From Brachionus rotundiformis (taxonomy: Eukaryota; Rotifera; Eurotatoria; Ploima; Brachionidae): 64,000 nucleotides of DNA. Where the stretch lies: assembly GCA_016802295.1 (NCBI GenBank), contig JAESIW010000020.1, positions 1,812,120-1,876,119 of the forward strand, given 5' to 3'. The translations under genes and the position numbers were made by a program. A model generated the notes under the pieces. It saw only the letters and a list, made by a program, of their open reading frames with translations. It did no database searches and had not been told where the DNA came from. This document shows, piece after piece, positions 46,655-56,794 of the stretch; within the stretch, counting starts at the first letter, position 1; each line of letters begins with the position of its first letter.

Positions 46655-47541
46655 ACAGTTTTTTTCCTAAAGGATTATATTTTAGATAGGCTAGTTTTTT
46701 AATGTAAGGTTTTTATGAGAATTTTAATAAAAATAAATATTGTGCTACTTAAAAATAAACCAAAAATTATATAAATTTATTTTAAAAAATTTTAAATCAA
46801 TAAAATAGATAAAATTGAATTTTTGTTTAATGTAACCTTGTGAAAATTTACTCGAGTTGACTGAAAAATAAAAAAAAAATAGAATAATATAAAAGACACA
46901 TATATAATAAAGAATAAGACCTCGATTCACTTGGCTTATACTCTTGATGAAGTTCATTAGAATAAGTAAAGGATGTTAGGCTAGCATTGAGAGAAGCAGA
47001 CTGAGAATAAATATAGATTGACTGGATTGAATGGAATAAAAAACTCAAAAAAACTTAAATATCTAATTTAAAAAAAAGAAGAAATTTAGAAACTCAAGAT
47101 AATAAAAAAATTAAAAAAACGAGCTAGGACTTTGATCTATATCAAGGGGAGAAAGAGTCAAATGGCAGCTTGGCGGACTCATTTGCCTAAGTCGAAAATG
47201 TGCAGAGAAAAAAACCTAAACTTATTATTTAGAATCAGAAATTGGAGCTACGAATATCGAATTTCTTCAAAATCGACAAAGGAATTGATCAAGTAAGTTG
47301 GGTGATAAATCCTCAGAAAATTAATTGACTTCTTATTTATTATTATTAATTTTCAATTATTTTTTAATAGATAAAATAATAAAAGAAAAGTTAAACAATT
47401 TGCCACCAACCAAGTCTTTACCAGAATGAAAACAATTCAAACAAAAATAATTCTGATTTTTTAAAAGTAAAATTACACTTAATATTTATTAAATTTCTAA
47501 ATTTAAATAAATTTTAAAATAAAATTCAGTTTAAAAAAAAT
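46655..47541. other. Intergenic, nothing recognised
   Basis: Nearly 0.9 kb between DZIP1 and the tRNA. AATAAA-like signals occur within 100 bp of the DZIP1 stop. A less AT-rich patch at about 47120-47210 has no recognisable coding potential. Confidence 0.5.
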
Positions 47542-47613
47542 TAGCAGCGAATGGTTTCGATCCACCGACCTCTGAGTTATGAGCCCAGCACGCTTCCACT
47601 GCGCCACGCTGCT
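47542..47613 (-). tRNA. Initiator tRNA-Met (CAU)
   Basis: The minus strand folds as a 72-nt cloverleaf: acceptor AGCAGCG/CGCTGCT, D-arm region GCGCAGTGGAAGCGTGC, anticodon stem CTGGG/CTCAG with loop CTCATAA (anticodon CAT), and T-loop region GGTGGATCGAAACCATT. Initiator marks are present: an A1:U72 pair, three G-C pairs above the anticodon loop (one as G-U), and AUCG in the T loop in place of TTCG. The A box (TGGCGCAGTGG) and B box (GGATCGAAACC) are intact. A run of eight T immediately after discriminator AA is a strong Pol III terminator. No CCA is encoded, as usual in eukaryotes. Confidence 0.97.
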
Positions 47614-47718
47614 TCATTAATTTATTCACATCTTTCTCAATTAATTTTTTTTTCAATAATACAAGAAAGTTTCAAAAAAAATCAAAACAATAATTTACTT
47701 TTAAAAGTTAATTTTATT

Positions 47719-49840
47719 TTATTCAAAAGAGCTATCTCCGTACGTTCCCATATATGCATTCCAAGATTGGTTTGGTAAAAACTCCAAATCACTAATACCA
47801 ATTTCGTTTTTTTTATCATATTTAACTTTTTTAACAATTAAATTTTGATACAATTCTGGTTTAAGCTTTTGAGCCCTTATAAGTTTTTTGCGGAGATTAT
47901 TCTTGAAAATTTCCATATCGGTCACAATTTTGATGTAGTTTCCATTATCTGGATTTCTTACATTTGCACCTCTAGTAACTATGGTAATCAAGTCTAAATC
48001 ATTTTTGCTTGTAAAGTGTCCAATCGCTCCAGTATTTCTTTCCATTGGTTCCATGACCAAGCAAACCGAAATCGCTTTTTTATCCAAAGTCATATTAAAA
48101 ATTTTTTCCTCAGGCTCTGATTTAAATACTAAAAAAGGATTTTCTTGACAACTTCTATCTAAAATTAAACCATAGCTTGATAAATACTGAAAATTTTTTC
48201 CATTTCCGCAACGTGGTTCTAAAGAAGAAGAGCTGATATTTCTCTCAACTAAACTTTGACATTTTTCGAATTCTTCGGATCGTTTGCCACTGTTTGGACT
48301 TTTGTCGATTGGCTGTTGTGGTTCAATACCATGATACACCTGATGCATTGAATTTGCAAATTCTTCAATTCCTTGGACCCTTAACAAAAAAATATCTCTA
48401 AAATCACTTTTTGTTTGAATAGTCAGCGGAGAAACCATTTGCATTCGACCAGTATTCATTTGCCACAAGATTGAGCCATCAACACCACTTAAAATAACTA
48501 CTGAAGAATTAAGGTAGTAATCAAAGGTTCCTAAATTTTGAATTAGCATAAAATCTAAAACATCGTCGTCATCAAAATATCCAGGGGATGGAGTCGTATA
48601 AGTTTCATAGCATTCGAATTTTTTCGACCACAGGAGTTGAAAATTTTTTCCATTCACCATTGATACTTCTCCATCAAACGATAAAATAAGAATGTCTTTT
48701 ATTCCATCATTGGTCACATCAGCCAAAACAGGAGGTACCATTACTCCTTTGGAATTGCTTTTATATATGCTATACAAACCATTTACATCTGGCACAGGGG
48801 AAAATTTTTCCAAAAGTTTATTCCCCTCTTGATTGGAATGATTTCCAATAATGTAACTGTAAAAATCTGATAATAATTGAGCATACAAATTACCAGGCAC
48901 TGTCTCACCTCCTGTTCCGAATAGAAGATAATGTTGTTGGTTAATTGAATGCAGAATAGGTGACATATAAGTTTCTTTGTCTTCAGGTAAAATTAAATCT
49001 TTGCCAATTTGTTCACCTGTTTTTCCTGAAAATAAAAGTATTCTTCCAGATTCTCGTTCATGTACATTAGAAGGTATCATTGGATTGCCACCAGTTGATA
49101 CTAAAAATTCCTTTACACCATCATCATCATAATCAAATGGAAGAATAACTGGATTATAAATATTCCAATTATTATTTATGGTTAATTTAAAAGATTGGTC
49201 CCAGAAAATGCTTCCATTGTGAGGATCAAAGCCTATTAAAGTATGCTTGCGACCAGAACCAATACAGTCTAAGCGACCGTCCAAATCAAAATCTATCAAA
49301 CAATTTATTTCGAATATTTCTGATTTAGTGCTTATGTTCCATAACTGTTTGCCATCCAAACCACTAATAGCAATTAAAAGGCCTTGGTTTTGGTTCAAAT
49401 TATTCCCGATTCGATTAATCTCTTCAACTCCAGCCAAACCAAAAATTAAATCATCCAAGCCATCTTCATTTATGTCATAAACTCTGACACAAGATTCAGT
49501 TCCATATGATTCTAATGAAAAAAGCCAATCTGGTTTGTCTTTATTTACTAATTTGTCTTCAATTAGCACTGAAATTTTTTTTATTGATTTATATAAGGAA
49601 TTTTCAATGCCAAAAATAAAGTAAATAAAAAAAATAAATATAATGAATATCAAGAAATAGAAAAACTTAATTAATTTTTTGTGAAATATTTTACGATGCT
49701 TTTTTGGCACTTGATTCAATAAAATCGAACTAATGGTTTGGTCTTCATCGTCAGAAATTTCAGCTAATCTGCCTGGTTTCCGCACTTTTAAAGAGAAATC
49801 TTCGTCCAATGTTTGACTGAGACGCTCATATTTTGAATTC
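47719..49840 (-). CDS. FAM234A/ITFG3-like type II membrane protein with FG-GAP propeller, first exon missing
   Basis: One long exon encodes about 706 residues. After a short acidic cytoplasmic tail comes one transmembrane segment (FFYFLIFIIFIFFIYFIFGI, ~60-80). A large luminal/extracellular part follows, with FG-GAP/VCBS-like repeats (VYDINEDGLDDLIFGLAG, IDFDLDGRLDCIGSG, PFDYDDDGVKEFLVSTGG, LADVTNDGIKDILIL, GYFDDDDVLDFMLI). Each repeat has a Ca-binding-like DxDxDGxxD turn and GxDGxxLW PQQ-type blades. Topology and repeats match FAM234A/B. The frame lacks an ATG near its start; a TATTGAAG acceptor precedes 49840, so a short upstream exon carries the start codon. The cellular role of FAM234 proteins is poorly defined. 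Confidence 0.8.
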
Positions 49841-50585
49841 CTTCAATATAATTTAAATTAGAATAAATTAATTATTTTTGAAATAAAATAAATTACATTT
49901 CTAATACTATTAAATTATTGAAGATTCAATTTTTCAATTTTTAAGTTAGTATCAGATGTTTAAATTACCATATTTTTAAAAATTGTTTCAAGATGATAAT
50001 TTTCTTTTATCAAAGCTCAAAAATTATTTAAAATTTCACAAAAAAGATTTTTGCATTATTTTATAAAAAAAAACAAGCAGCAAAGAGGATAATAATAAAA
50101 ATTATCTTGAAATATCGATTAATAAATGATAATAATATAAAACCACAAAATTAAAAGAATCTCACAAAACTTTGAATATATTTTAATATTCCTTTCCATG
50201 ATAAACTATAATAATGACTTTAATAAGCAAAAATAAAAATAATATAAAAATTGATTGATAATTGATTTTAAATTATAAATTTGAAATATTAAATATAATC
50301 TATAAAAATGTTATTAAAATTTATTATTAAATCATTTAATATAAAAATAAAATAAAATCTAAATAGCAAAACTAACCTTTTAAATACTCAAGACAAAAAT
50401 GATTGAAAATTTTTTTATCAAAATCTAATACATATAATGCTTGGTTAAATATTTCGAAAAAAATGTGTTTTATACTTAATTAAGCTCAAAAATAAACATG
50501 ATTAAAATTTTTTCATTTAATCAATTTAATTATTTATTAAACTTTTATATCAGAAAAGATTACATTTTTTAATAACTTTTTTTAG
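49841..50585. other. Divergent spacer with unplaced 5' exon of the FAM234-like gene
   Basis: 745 bp between divergent genes. On the minus strand AAAAGGTTAGT at about 50373-50383 is a good donor that could end a non-coding or short coding first exon, but I found no ATG in suitable frame. On the plus strand CTTTTTTTAG directly abuts the ESF1 ATG. Confidence 0.4.
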
Positions 50586-52382
50586 ATGGATGAGATAGCA
50601 AAGGACGAAAGATTTAAGCATATAATTAAAGATAGCCGTTTTCGGATAATGCCGAAAAATGAGCGTAAATTTAAGATAGATCGAAGGTTCAAAAATATGT
50701 TTGAGGATAAAAAGTTTAAGCTAAAATACACAGTTGATAAGCGTGGACGTCCTGTTAACATGACCACAAATGATAACTTGAAAAAATTCTACCAACTATC
50801 CTCAGAAAGTGAGAACGAAGATGATCATGAAAAAAAAGAAAAAGAAACACTAGTTGACACAAACGAATCAGAAGACCAAAGTGAATCAGAACCGGAAAGC
50901 GAGTCAGAAACTGAAAGTGCAGAATCATCCGATACCGAACAGGAAGCAGAACCAATACCATGGAATGAACTAGATGCTGATACAAAAAGAGGAGATGATG
51001 TTACCAGACGATTGGCATTGTGTAACATGGATTGGGACCGAATTAAGGCTGTCGATCTTTACGTTTTGCTTAATTCGTTTAAACCAACCCAAGGTGTTAT
51101 CAAATCGGTAAAAATTTATATTTCTGACTATGGCAAACAAAGAATGGAATATGAAAAAATGCATGGTCCTGCCGAGCTTACCGAGAATGGTGATCTACCT
51201 GAAGAAGAAGAATCGGACTCGGACATAAATGATGATGAAGATGAAGGGCGAAAATTTGATAGGAGAAAACTTAGAATCTACCAATTCAATCGCCTTAAAT
51301 ACTTCTATGCCATAGTCGAGTGTGATTCAGTAGAAACAGCAGATAAAATTTACACAGAATGTGACGGCTTAGAATATGAATCAAGTTCCACAAGACTTGA
51401 TCTTCGGTTTGTTCCTGATGACACAGAATTTGAAGAGGTTGATTTGAAAGACTCTTGTTGTGACGCTCCAGATCCAATTACTTATAAACCAAATTTATTT
51501 GTTACCACTGCATTAAATCAGACCAAAGTTGAATGCACTTGGGATGAGACGCCCAAAGACAGATTAGCCATTACAATGAGGAAGTATACTGAAGAAGATT
51601 TGAAGAACTCAGATTTTAAGAATATACTAGCCACAAGTTCTGAAGAAGAGAGCGATGATGAAGATAATGAAAAGAATGAAGAAGAAATTGAAGGAAAAAA
51701 GGAACTAACTCATGGAGACAAAGATGATGAAGAGGAAAAAATCCGCAAGTATAGAGAATTGTTGCTAGGAATTGATAAAAAGTCAAAAAAAGATCGCGAT
51801 TGTGACTTGGAATTTTCTTGGGATGGTGGCATTGAAGATGATGGATTCGATGATTCTTTCACAACTAAAAAAACAAATAAGAAAAATAAAAGATATGATA
51901 AGAGCTCTAAAGTTGAATTGACTGAGGAAGAAAAAAAAGAACAGGCGCGATTGAGTTTGCTTACCATGGACAATGAAGACCAGAAATCGCACTTTAATCT
52001 TGATGATTTGCTATTAGATAAAAAACAAAAGAGGAACAAAAAAAAATCTAAATATGAAGATGAGGAGAAAAGAGAGGATAATTTTGAGGTTGATCTTAAG
52101 GATCCTCGTTTTCAGGCTATTTTTAATGATCACAGATTCAACATTGATCCATCTGATCAAATGTTCAAAAAGACAAAAGCAATGGAAAATATCCTAGATG
52201 AAAAAGTAAAAAGAATTAAAGAAGGTAAATTAGTTGAAGATAAAGATGAAGATAGTCAAATGGACAAAAACTCTGCAAACGGTATTTCGTTGTTGGTCAA
52301 GTCAATTAAAAGCAAAACTGAAAATTTAAAAAGAAAAAAAAACGATTCAAAATTTAAAAAGAATAAAAAATTTAATTCTTAA
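50586..52382 (+). CDS. ESF1: ESF1 nucleolar pre-rRNA processing protein
   Basis: Single exon, 598 aa (human 851; the difference is mostly shorter acidic linkers). The N-terminus DERFKHIIKDSRFRIMPKNE then KFKIDRRFKNMFEDKKFKLK and VDKRGRPVN is almost the human sequence. The middle holds RRLALCNMDWDRIKAVDLYV, LLNSFKPTQGVIKSVKIY and LKYFYAIVECDSVETADKIY, the RRM-like core. The C-terminus has the NUC153 motif DPRFQAIFNDHRFNIDPSDQ then MFKKTKAMENIL. Long Asp/Glu/Ser and Lys tracts are typical of nucleolar proteins. ESF1 works in early 18S rRNA processing. The ATG follows a perfect acceptor (TTTTTTTAG), so the 5' UTR is probably spliced. Confidence 0.97.
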   Translation: MDEIAKDERFKHIIKDSRFRIMPKNERKFKIDRRFKNMFEDKKFKLKYTVDKRGRPVNMTTNDNLKKFYQLSSESENEDDHEKKEKETLVDTNESEDQSESEPESESETESAESSDTEQEAEPIPWNELDADTKRGDDVTRRLALCNMDWDRIKAVDLYVLLNSFKPTQGVIKSVKIYISDYGKQRMEYEKMHGPAELTENGDLPEEEESDSDINDDEDEGRKFDRRKLRIYQFNRLKYFYAIVECDSVETADKIYTECDGLEYESSSTRLDLRFVPDDTEFEEVDLKDSCCDAPDPITYKPNLFVTTALNQTKVECTWDETPKDRLAITMRKYTEEDLKNSDFKNILATSSEEESDDEDNEKNEEEIEGKKELTHGDKDDEEEKIRKYRELLLGIDKKSKKDRDCDLEFSWDGGIEDDGFDDSFTTKKTNKKNKRYDKSSKVELTEEEKKEQARLSLLTMDNEDQKSHFNLDDLLLDKKQKRNKKKSKYEDEEKREDNFEVDLKDPRFQAIFNDHRFNIDPSDQMFKKTKAMENILDEKVKRIKEGKLVEDKDEDSQMDKNSANGISLLVKSIKSKTENLKRKKNDSKFKKNKKFNS

Positions 52383-52991
52383 ATTATTTTTCTATTCAAT
52401 AATTCAAATCAAGTCCAATTTAAGTAAATGATCAAATAAAAATGATAATGTTCAAAAGTTATCATTAAAAAGCTTTTTAAATATTTTTTGAGTAAAAAAT
52501 CATATTTTCAAAGTAAGAATTCAATGTCGAGCTTAATTTTTTATTTTTAAGATTTCTGAATGAAGAATAATACTTGGATATGGTTTAATATGTTTAACAT
52601 GTTTCTGCATTAAATTTTTCAATTAAAAAACTTGAAAATTTTTAGAAAAATTATACTTAACATGATCATTGGCTTGAATGTGCCAAATTATAATTAAAAA
52701 AAAATTATTTTTCTCTAAAGAATTGATTTTAATCAAGGAAAAATAGATGTGTTAGGTTATCAAAATTAATCATCTTTAAAAGTTTTTTATTAATAAAATT
52801 AAAAAATAATAATTTAAAATAAATAAGCTCTAATTGACTAGATTTGCTTACTAATTGAGCTTTGGATGTGACTTGTTAAAGTTGACTGTTGACTAAATGT
52901 TGAATATCTAAAACGAAAAAATTTTTAATTATAAATATTGTTAAAATCTGCACAGCTAAACATAGATAAACAATAAACATTTATTTTTTTA
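52383..52991. other. Convergent spacer
   Basis: 609 bp of AT-rich DNA between the ends of ESF1 and the MBD gene. No gene or repeat recognised. Confidence 0.5.
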
Positions 52992-54485
52992 CTAATAAAA
53001 ACATTTAGACATTAAATTGACTTTAAACGACGATAATTCACAAGAGATTTTAACATTCAACATTGATTTGAAAGTACCATTAAAATCATGGTCATAGTTA
53101 ATGTTGTTGGTATCTGTAATTACACCATTTGATAGCGAATTTGACTCAGAATATTTGTCCTTTAAAAGAATTATTAAAAGTCTTATATTCAGATTAATAT
53201 ATTTAAAATTAATATAGATCTTCATTGTATTTGTTCTATTTAAAACAATAATTACCATGCTCAAAGAATTAAATTGGTTATGATCAAAATCAAAGTTCTT
53301 ATCATCAAAAAATACATCATTTGAACCAAAATGGATTGGTTCTTTATTTGAGTCTGAATTTAAGATATAGTTTGGAATTAAAATTGAATCAGATTGTTGT
53401 TGATGAAAATTGGAGTCGTGAATTAAGCTATTATGTAAAGCTGGACTAGTGTCCACGTGATTTTCAATCTTCTGATTTGTTTTTGACTTTTTAGGTGTAG
53501 GTTTTTTTTCATTAGAAGTTCTTTTAGAGTTTTGATTCACTTCATCTAAAACTTTGACTAGACTTTTTTGTTTTTTAATGCTGTGACAGGTATGCTTACA
53601 GGAACAAGAATTTTTCGATGTTTTTTTGGATGTTACAGCTTCAACTAATGGATTAAAATTGAAAGTTTCATAAATATTCAAGGGACATTCGAGACCACAT
53701 TTACAAGTTACGTCACTAAGCAAATAGGTTTTAATTTCGTGATGTGATTTGAGTCGAAATCCAGTTGGACTGATATAAATAATTGCTTTGTCAGGTTCTA
53801 TTAGTCTGCTCCATCCTTGAGGTATTTCCAATATTTTTTTTGACTTGGTTTTCGGATTTTTTGATTTGGACTTTTTTTGTCGTGATTGAGATTTTGCACC
53901 ATCGCTGTCATAGAAATCATTAGAATCGTTAAGTTCATTTGAAAAACTGTCCTGTGAGTAATTCTTTGAATATTCTGATTCATTCTGAGAAACATTGTTC
54001 AATTTTAATCCAGATTTTGGCTCTGGCAAATTAGTTGATTTTAAATTTTGATTTAAACTCTCAAGTTCTTTAGTCTTTTCTTTTATGTTACGGAGTATTT
54101 CAGAAACTAATTGAGATGTTCTTTCCTCGTCTATTTCAGATGCAGCCTGGGAGGATTTTTTCTTCTGGTTTTTTTTTAGGGACTTATTACCAATATCGTT
54201 AGGATCAAGTGAATGCTTAAAAACAGGATTTACAGAGGCAGGCGCTGGCGACGAAGAGGAATTAGAAGAAGGAGACATAATTTCCTGATTTTGTAGAGGC
54301 TTGACTACATTTTGATTGATGGTATGAGCTGGTGGCTGTGGTTCTGATTTAGAGTAATTGTAGTACAATATGTCCTTTATCATTACTGGATTTTGATTCA
54401 TGTTCAGATTCTGGCTAAGCTGAAAATTGAGAGTATTGTGGCTCAAATCGGTCAGAGTCAGGTCTTGATCCTGGTTTTCCAACAT
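52992..54485 (-). CDS. MBD5/MBD6-like methyl-CpG-binding-domain protein
   Basis: Exons 54485-53256 and 53159-52992 give 465 aa. The 96 nt between them are open but start GTAATT, end TTTTAAAG and would add a hydrophobic Ile/Leu/Asn stretch, so I treat them as an intron. The MBD lies at about 225-300: IPQGWSRLIEPDKAIIYISP, TGFRLKSHHEIKTYLLSDVT and CKCGLECPLNIYETFNFNP. CKCGLECPL plus FNF is specific to the MBD5/6 type, which does not need CpG methylation and in mammals recruits the BAP1 deubiquitinase. A Cys/His cluster (SCSCKHTCH) follows directly. The rest is Ser/Asn/Gln-rich and disordered. Confidence 0.85.
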   Translation of the reverse strand: MLENQDQDLTLTDLSHNTLNFQLSQNLNMNQNPVMIKDILYYNYSKSEPQPPAHTINQNVVKPLQNQEIMSPSSNSSSSPAPASVNPVFKHSLDPNDIGNKSLKKNQKKKSSQAASEIDEERTSQLVSEILRNIKEKTKELESLNQNLKSTNLPEPKSGLKLNNVSQNESEYSKNYSQDSFSNELNDSNDFYDSDGAKSQSRQKKSKSKNPKTKSKKILEIPQGWSRLIEPDKAIIYISPTGFRLKSHHEIKTYLLSDVTCKCGLECPLNIYETFNFNPLVEAVTSKKTSKNSCSCKHTCHSIKKQKSLVKVLDEVNQNSKRTSNEKKPTPKKSKTNQKIENHVDTSPALHNSLIHDSNFHQQQSDSILIPNYILNSDSNKEPIHFGSNDVFFDDKNFDFDHNQFNSLSMVIIVLNRTNTMKIYINFKYINLNIRLLIILLKDKYSESNSLSNGVITDTNNINYDHDFNGTFKSMLNVKISCELSSFKVNLMSKCFY

Positions 54486-55054
54486 TTTAGAAATAGTTAA
54501 ATAGTTTATTTTCTAATAGGAATTATTTTCATAAACCGACATTTTGAAATTCATGTCGCATAATTGTCGTATGCTTTTAGGGAAAAAACTACAAAAGACG
54601 GAAATAATTTTATTTTATCAGAATTAGTTTAACATTTAGATTTGATTAATGATTTTTTGAAAATAATTAATTAATTAGTAATTTTGTTCAAGCATAAAAA
54701 TATGTAAATGACAAATCTAAAATATACAAATTTAGATTATAATTTTTCGAATTTATATATTTTATCAATTTAAGTAAAATTTAAAAAATTAAAAATTAAT
54801 CATTTAAGAAACCAATAAATACTAAGGAATAAGTGAGTCTACATTTTAAACTTTATAATTAATGTAATTAAGCTTTTGGTTTAAATATTGTCCACCAACA
54901 GTTTATTCGGTCAGCTAGACAATCCAAATTTAAGACCGTATATAAATACTGCCAAAAATTTGTGATAAATTCCGGATATAATAAATTTAAAAATATAAAA
55001 ATATCAAACTCTATTAGATTATTTTATTTGATAAAAAATTAAAAATAAATAAAA
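54486..55054. other. Upstream region of the MBD gene
   Basis: 570 bp of AT-rich DNA, likely promoter of the minus-strand MBD gene; no other feature recognised. Confidence 0.4.
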
Positions 55055-55503
55055 ACGATTAAAAAAATAAATATTAAAAATTATTAAATAAAAAATATAA
55101 GAAGTGAAAAAAACTTCTAAAATAAAAATTATTTTAATCAATGAATGAAAAAGCTGTATTGTAATTTATTTCTTTATTTATTTGAGAAATAAATTTGAAA
55201 AAGCAAAAAAATAACTGGAAAATTTTGGAAAGCTTCATCTTTAACTAATAAACGATTATTATTTTGGTCAATCAATTGAATTAATAATTTGCTACAATAA
55301 AGAGAAAGCTTTTCCATTTATTGATTTATTTTTCAGATTATATTTCAATTTTCTTTTCCTAATATTACAGCTTAATAACAGTTTTTTAAAATATCTTTTT
55401 TATTTTTTTTGAAGGAGAATAATAAGGTTAATTTTGAATTTTTCAAATTTTTATTTAAGATGATTAAAAAAAGTTCTCTTAATATTTGAAAAGCAAAAAA
55501 TAG
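55055..55503. repeat. Left copy of a ~450-bp direct duplication abutting the gap
   Basis: From ACGATTAAAAAAATAAA to GAAAAGCAAAAAATAG this stretch matches 56166-56616 with about ten differences and net 2-bp length difference. It ends exactly at the first N. No coding content. Confidence 0.95.
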
Positions 55504-56165
55504 NNNNNNNNNNNNNNNNNNNNNNNNNNNNNNNNNNNNNNNNNNNNNNNNNNNNNNNNNNNNNNNNNNNNNNNNNNNNNNNNNNNNNNNNNNNNNNNNN
55601 NNNNNNNNNNNNNNNNNNNNNNNNNNNNNNNNNNNNNNNNNNNNNNNNNNNNNNNNNNNNNNNNNNNNNNNNNNNNNNNNNNNNNNNNNNNNNNNNNNNN
55701 NNNNNNNNNNNNNNNNNNNNNNNNNNNNNNNNNNNNNNNNNNNNNNNNNNNNNNNNNNNNNNNNNNNNNNNNNNNNNNNNNNNNNNNNNNNNNNNNNNNN
55801 NNNNNNNNNNNNNNNNNNNNNNNNNNNNNNNNNNNNNNNNNNNNNNNNNNNNNNNNNNNNNNNNNNNNNNNNNNNNNNNNNNNNNNNNNNNNNNNNNNNN
55901 NNNNNNNNNNNNNNNNNNNNNNNNNNNNNNNNNNNNNNNNNNNNNNNNNNNNNNNNNNNNNNNNNNNNNNNNNNNNNNNNNNNNNNNNNNNNNNNNNNNN
56001 NNNNNNNNNNNNNNNNNNNNNNNNNNNNNNNNNNNNNNNNNNNNNNNNNNNNNNNNNNNNNNNNNNNNNNNNNNNNNNNNNNNNNNNNNNNNNNNNNNNN
56101 NNNNNNNNNNNNNNNNNNNNNNNNNNNNNNNNNNNNNNNNNNNNNNNNNNNNNNNNNNNNNNNNN
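55504..56165. other. Assembly gap (662 N)
   Basis: Unbroken run of N. The left contig ends and the right contig begins with the same ~450 bp, so the true distance may be negative, meaning the contigs overlap. Confidence 0.98.
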
Positions 56166-56616
56166 ACGATTAAAAAAATAAATATTAAAAATTATTAAAT
56201 AAAAAATATAAGCAGTGAAAAAAACTTCTAAAATAAAAATTATTTTAATCAATGAATGAAAAAGCTGTATTGTAATTTATTTCTTTATTTATTTGAGAAA
56301 TAAATTTGAAAAAGCAAAAAAATAACTGGAAAATTTTGGAAAGCTTCATCTTTAACTAATAAACGATTATTATTTTGGTCAATCAATTGAATTAATAATT
56401 TGCTACAATAAAGAGAAAGCTTTTTCATTTATTGATTTATTTTTCAAATTATATTTCAATTTTCTTTTCCTAATATTACAGCTTAATAACAGTTTTTTAA
56501 AATATCTTTTTTATTTTTTTAGAAGGAGAATAATAAGGTTAATTTTGAATTTTTCAAATTTTTATTAAAGATGGTTAAAAAAAAATTTCTCTTAATATTT
56601 GAAAAGCAAAAAATAG
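56166..56616. repeat. Right copy of the ~450-bp direct duplication
   Basis: Begins at the first base after the gap with ACGATTAAAAAAATAAA and ends GAAAAGCAAAAAATAG. Differences from the left copy include AAGAAGTG/AAGCAGTG and CAGATTATAT/CAAATTATAT. See the finding on contig overlap. Confidence 0.95.
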
Positions 56617-56675
56617 ACCTATTCTATTGCTTACAGTCTGATTAATCCAGACTTCACGCACAAGCGTAGCAATTA

Positions 56676-56702
56676 TCATTATTATTATTATATTATTATT
56701 AT
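56676..56702. repeat. (ATT)n microsatellite
   Basis: Nine or so ATT/TTA units with one slip (ATTATATT) in the middle. Confidence 0.9.
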
Positions 56703-56794
56703 ACAAAGATGTCAATTAAATAGCTGTTTAGCTGTTTAATGCTTGAGAAATTTACCGTACTATTTCTAAATTATACAAAATTAATGTAATTTAG

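Noticed and set aside
47551..47778. Plus-strand frame of 75 codons
   Set aside because: It runs antisense through the initiator tRNA and into the end of the FAM234-like gene.
53160..53255. In-frame read-through of 32 codons in the MBD gene
   Set aside because: GTAATT...TTTTAAAG ends and an Ile/Leu/Asn-rich product unlike the flanks indicate an intron.
55479..56252. A 257-codon open frame on minus across the gap
   Set aside because: Almost all of it is N; the frame is open only because unknown bases cannot make stops.
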